A DNA stretch of 64,000 bases, taken from Mycobacterium sp. Aquia_213. GTDB lineage: Bacteria > Actinomycetota > Actinomycetes > Mycobacteriales > Mycobacteriaceae. The stretch is taken from positions 3,968,001-4,032,000 of the forward strand of contig NZ_CP113116.1 of NCBI RefSeq assembly GCF_026625985.1. Reading direction: 5' to 3'. Of the stretch, positions 62,450-64,000 are shown piece after piece; position 1 is the first letter of the stretch; the number at the start of each line of letters is the position of its first letter. A program made the translations under genes and the position numbers. Under the pieces are notes generated by a model. It worked only from the letters and a program-made list of their open reading frames with translations, had not been told where the DNA came from and did not search any database.

Positions 62450-62716
62450 CTATGTTGGCAGCACCACCCTGGATAAGAAGAATTCAAAGATGGGGCGGGT
62501 GTCTGCGGGATCGTCGGCGACCGCGACTCCCGTCCGCGACCGCGTCGCTTTCGCGACCGCACCGACTTGCGCTCCGACTACCGCGGGCTCCACCCTGTAT
62601 TCGACGAAGTGTACCGCCGCGCGGTTCAGCAACGATCCAGTCCGCTCGCGCTCTTCCGGCGACGGCGCTACCGCGCTCCGGGCGCTGAGCTGACATGAGC
62701 GAGCGCCCGCGGTCAT
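62450..62716 (-). CDS. Hypothetical protein (88 aa) upstream of the ligase gene
   Basis: ATG at 62716 is preceded by a near-perfect Shine-Dalgarno (GGAGGTGGTC then ATG). About three-quarters of third positions are G or C. The protein has no domain I recognise; it contains a charged helix (SPEERERTGSLLNRAA) and a Val/Ala-rich middle (EPAVVGAQVGAVAKAT). It ends 111 bp before the ligase start on the same strand, so it may be the leader gene of that operon. An overlapping frame on the + strand is the competing reading. Confidence 0.4.
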   Translation of the reverse strand: MTAGARSCQLSARSAVAPSPEERERTGSLLNRAAVHFVEYRVEPAVVGAQVGAVAKATRSRTGVAVADDPADTRPIFEFFLSRVVLPT

Positions 62717-62952
62717 GACCACCTCCACGGCGAGGAACCTACCCGTTCCCGCGCGGCCACGTTGGCGAATCGGCGAACTCGTTGACCAGCCAATATCGCC
62801 GGACGACCTGGACGCTAGTCCCACAAATAGTTGATGCGGCTCACGATCAAAGTCGTTTCTCGGGCATCCCGACCGTCTCTTCGGGTCCGCGGCCGCATGG
62901 GCGAAATTCTCGCGGATACGCGATGATCAGCGGGAAGAGAGGGAGCGGGCCC
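62717..62952. other. Divergent intergenic region before the permease gene
   Basis: About 236 bp between the small hypothetical gene (leftward) and the permease (rightward). This should hold promoters for both, but I see no clear hexamers, repeats or remnants of genes. Confidence 0.4.
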
Positions 62953-64000
62953 ATGGCAGGCAAGGCGCTGGCAGCAATCGAGCATGCCCTGGCGCTGGCC
63001 GGGTCAATGACGTGGGAAATCCTGTGGGCGCTGATCCTGGGCTTCGTGCTGTCGGCGGTGGTGCAGGCGGTGGTGCGGCGCTCGACGATCGTGGCGCTAC
63101 TCGGCGACGACCGACCACGCACCCTGGCGATAGCGGCCGGTCTGGGGGCGGCATCGTCGTCGTGCTCCTACGCCGCCGTCGCCTTGGCCCGGTCGTTGTT
63201 CCGCAAGGGTGCCCATTTCACCGCCGCGATGGCATTCGAGATCGGTTCCACCAACCTCGTGGTCGAGTTGGGCATCATCTTGGCGCTGCTGATGGGCTGG
63301 CAGTTCACCGCCGCGGAGTTCGTCGGCGGCCCGCTGATGATCGTCATCCTGGCCGTCTTGTTCCGGCTGTTCGTCCGATCCCGCCTCGTCGACGCCGCGC
63401 GCGAGCAGGCCGAGCGGGGAATTGCGGGCTCGATGGAGGGCCATGCCGCAATGGACATGTCCATCAAACGGGACGGCTCATTTACCCAGCGACTGTTTTC
63501 CGCTGAGGGCTTCACCTCGGTTTCGCACGTGTTCGTCATGGAATGGCTGGCGATCCTGCGCGACCTGGTGCTGGGTCTGCTGATCGCCGGTGCCATCGCG
63601 GCGTGGGTACCCGAAGCCTTCTGGCGGGAATTCTTTTTGGCTGACCACCCGGGCTGGTCGGCAGTGTGGGGGCCGATCGTGGGCCCCGTCGTGGCGATCG
63701 TGTCCTTCGTCTGCTCAATCGGCAATGTGCCGTTGGCCGCGGTGCTGTGGAACGGAGGCATCAGCTTCGGCGGCGTGATCGCCTTCATCTATGCCGACCT
63801 GCTGATCCTGCCGATCTTGAACATCTACCGGAAGTACTACGGCACCAGGATGATGCTGACGTTGCTCGGCACCTTCTACGCCTCGATGGTCGCCGCCGGC
63901 TACCTCGTCGAATTGCTGTTCGGCACAACGAATCTCATTCCGGCCCAGCGCAATGCCACCGTCATGGAGGCGTCGATCTCGTGGAACTACACCACCTGGC
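62953..64000 (+). CDS. Permease of the COG0701 (ArsP/UPF0718) family, 3' end outside the window
   Basis: ATG at 62953 after AGGGAGCGGG; the frame is open for 349 codons to the window edge. At least eight hydrophobic segments are visible. The first half has AASSSCSYAAVALARSLF with the conserved Ser-Cys-Ser, and the second has the matching SFVCSIGNVPLAAVLW; these twin Cys motifs are characteristic of the COG0701 permeases, some of which export organoarsenicals. M. tuberculosis Rv2963, which flanks the phenolic glycolipid end of its DIM locus, belongs to this family, so this gene marks the far border of the lipid locus. The substrate is unknown. Confidence 0.88.
   Translation, partial: MAGKALAAIEHALALAGSMTWEILWALILGFVLSAVVQAVVRRSTIVALLGDDRPRTLAIAAGLGAASSSCSYAAVALARSLFRKGAHFTAAMAFEIGSTNLVVELGIILALLMGWQFTAAEFVGGPLMIVILAVLFRLFVRSRLVDAAREQAERGIAGSMEGHAAMDMSIKRDGSFTQRLFSAEGFTSVSHVFVMEWLAILRDLVLGLLIAGAIAAWVPEAFWREFFLADHPGWSAVWGPIVGPVVAIVSFVCSIGNVPLAAVLWNGGISFGGVIAFIYADLLILPILNIYRKYYGTRMMLTLLGTFYASMVAAGYLVELLFGTTNLIPAQRNATVMEASISWNYTTW

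Noticed and set aside
62256..62693. A + strand frame of 145 codons opposite the ligase start
   Set aside because: It overlaps the ligase coding region and the small minus-strand gene that has a good ribosome binding site; its composition is Ser/Thr/Arg/Ala-rich noise.

Overview
The window is high-GC (roughly two-thirds G+C by eye), densely packed actinobacterial DNA. Protein content and gene order identify a Mycobacterium. The first 24 kb follows the M. tuberculosis Rv2913c-Rv2927c block: D-aminoacylase, pknI, amidohydrolase, ffh, helicase, glnD-glnB-amt, ftsY, smc, acyP, OsmC-like, fpg, rnc, DUF177 and sepIVA. Two insertions break this synteny relative to M. tuberculosis. One is an alpha/beta hydrolase between ffh and the helicase gene. 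The other is a feoA-feoB-NifU-like ferrous iron operon with tandem IdeR-like boxes between the OsmC-like gene and fpg. The species cannot be named from the sequence alone; a non-tuberculous mycobacterium is likely.

From 24.6 to 62.7 kb lies a locus of the phthiocerol dimycocerosate (DIM/PDIM) type: tesA, four modular polyketide synthases in a translationally coupled series, the drrABC exporter, papA5, a trans-acting enoyl reductase, and on the opposite strand a fatty-acyl-AMP ligase coupled to a Mas-like polyketide synthase. A permease gene that matches Rv2963, the far flank of the M. tuberculosis locus, closes the window.

The locus is not canonical. (1) fadD26 is reduced to a 40-codon in-frame stub that is still coupled to the first PKS. 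(2) ppsA and ppsB are replaced by one 1583-residue gene with a PpsA-type front (loading ACP and KS) and a PpsB-type back (KR and ACP), so one extension module is missing. (3) The Mas-like synthase carries an N-terminal PpsA-type loading ACP and a PpsA-type KS in front of Mas-type AT-DH-ER-KR-ACP domains, and it is coupled to its ligase by a GTGA overlap. (4) No mmpL7, lppX or phenolic-glycolipid genes lie between the PKS genes and the permease. (5) A small TetR/DUF1772/deazaflavin-oxidoreductase cassette sits between the two arms.

Predicted working of the system (inference): one ligase may prime two assembly lines that share the same kind of loading ACP. The short Pps line would make a methyl-branched alcohol with one hydroxyl where phthiocerol has two. 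The Mas-like line would make a methyl-branched acid. PapA5 would join them into a mono-ester, DrrABC would export it, and TesA would assist. A collapse of the nearly identical ppsA and ppsB AT regions during assembly is the main alternative explanation for the missing module and must be excluded.
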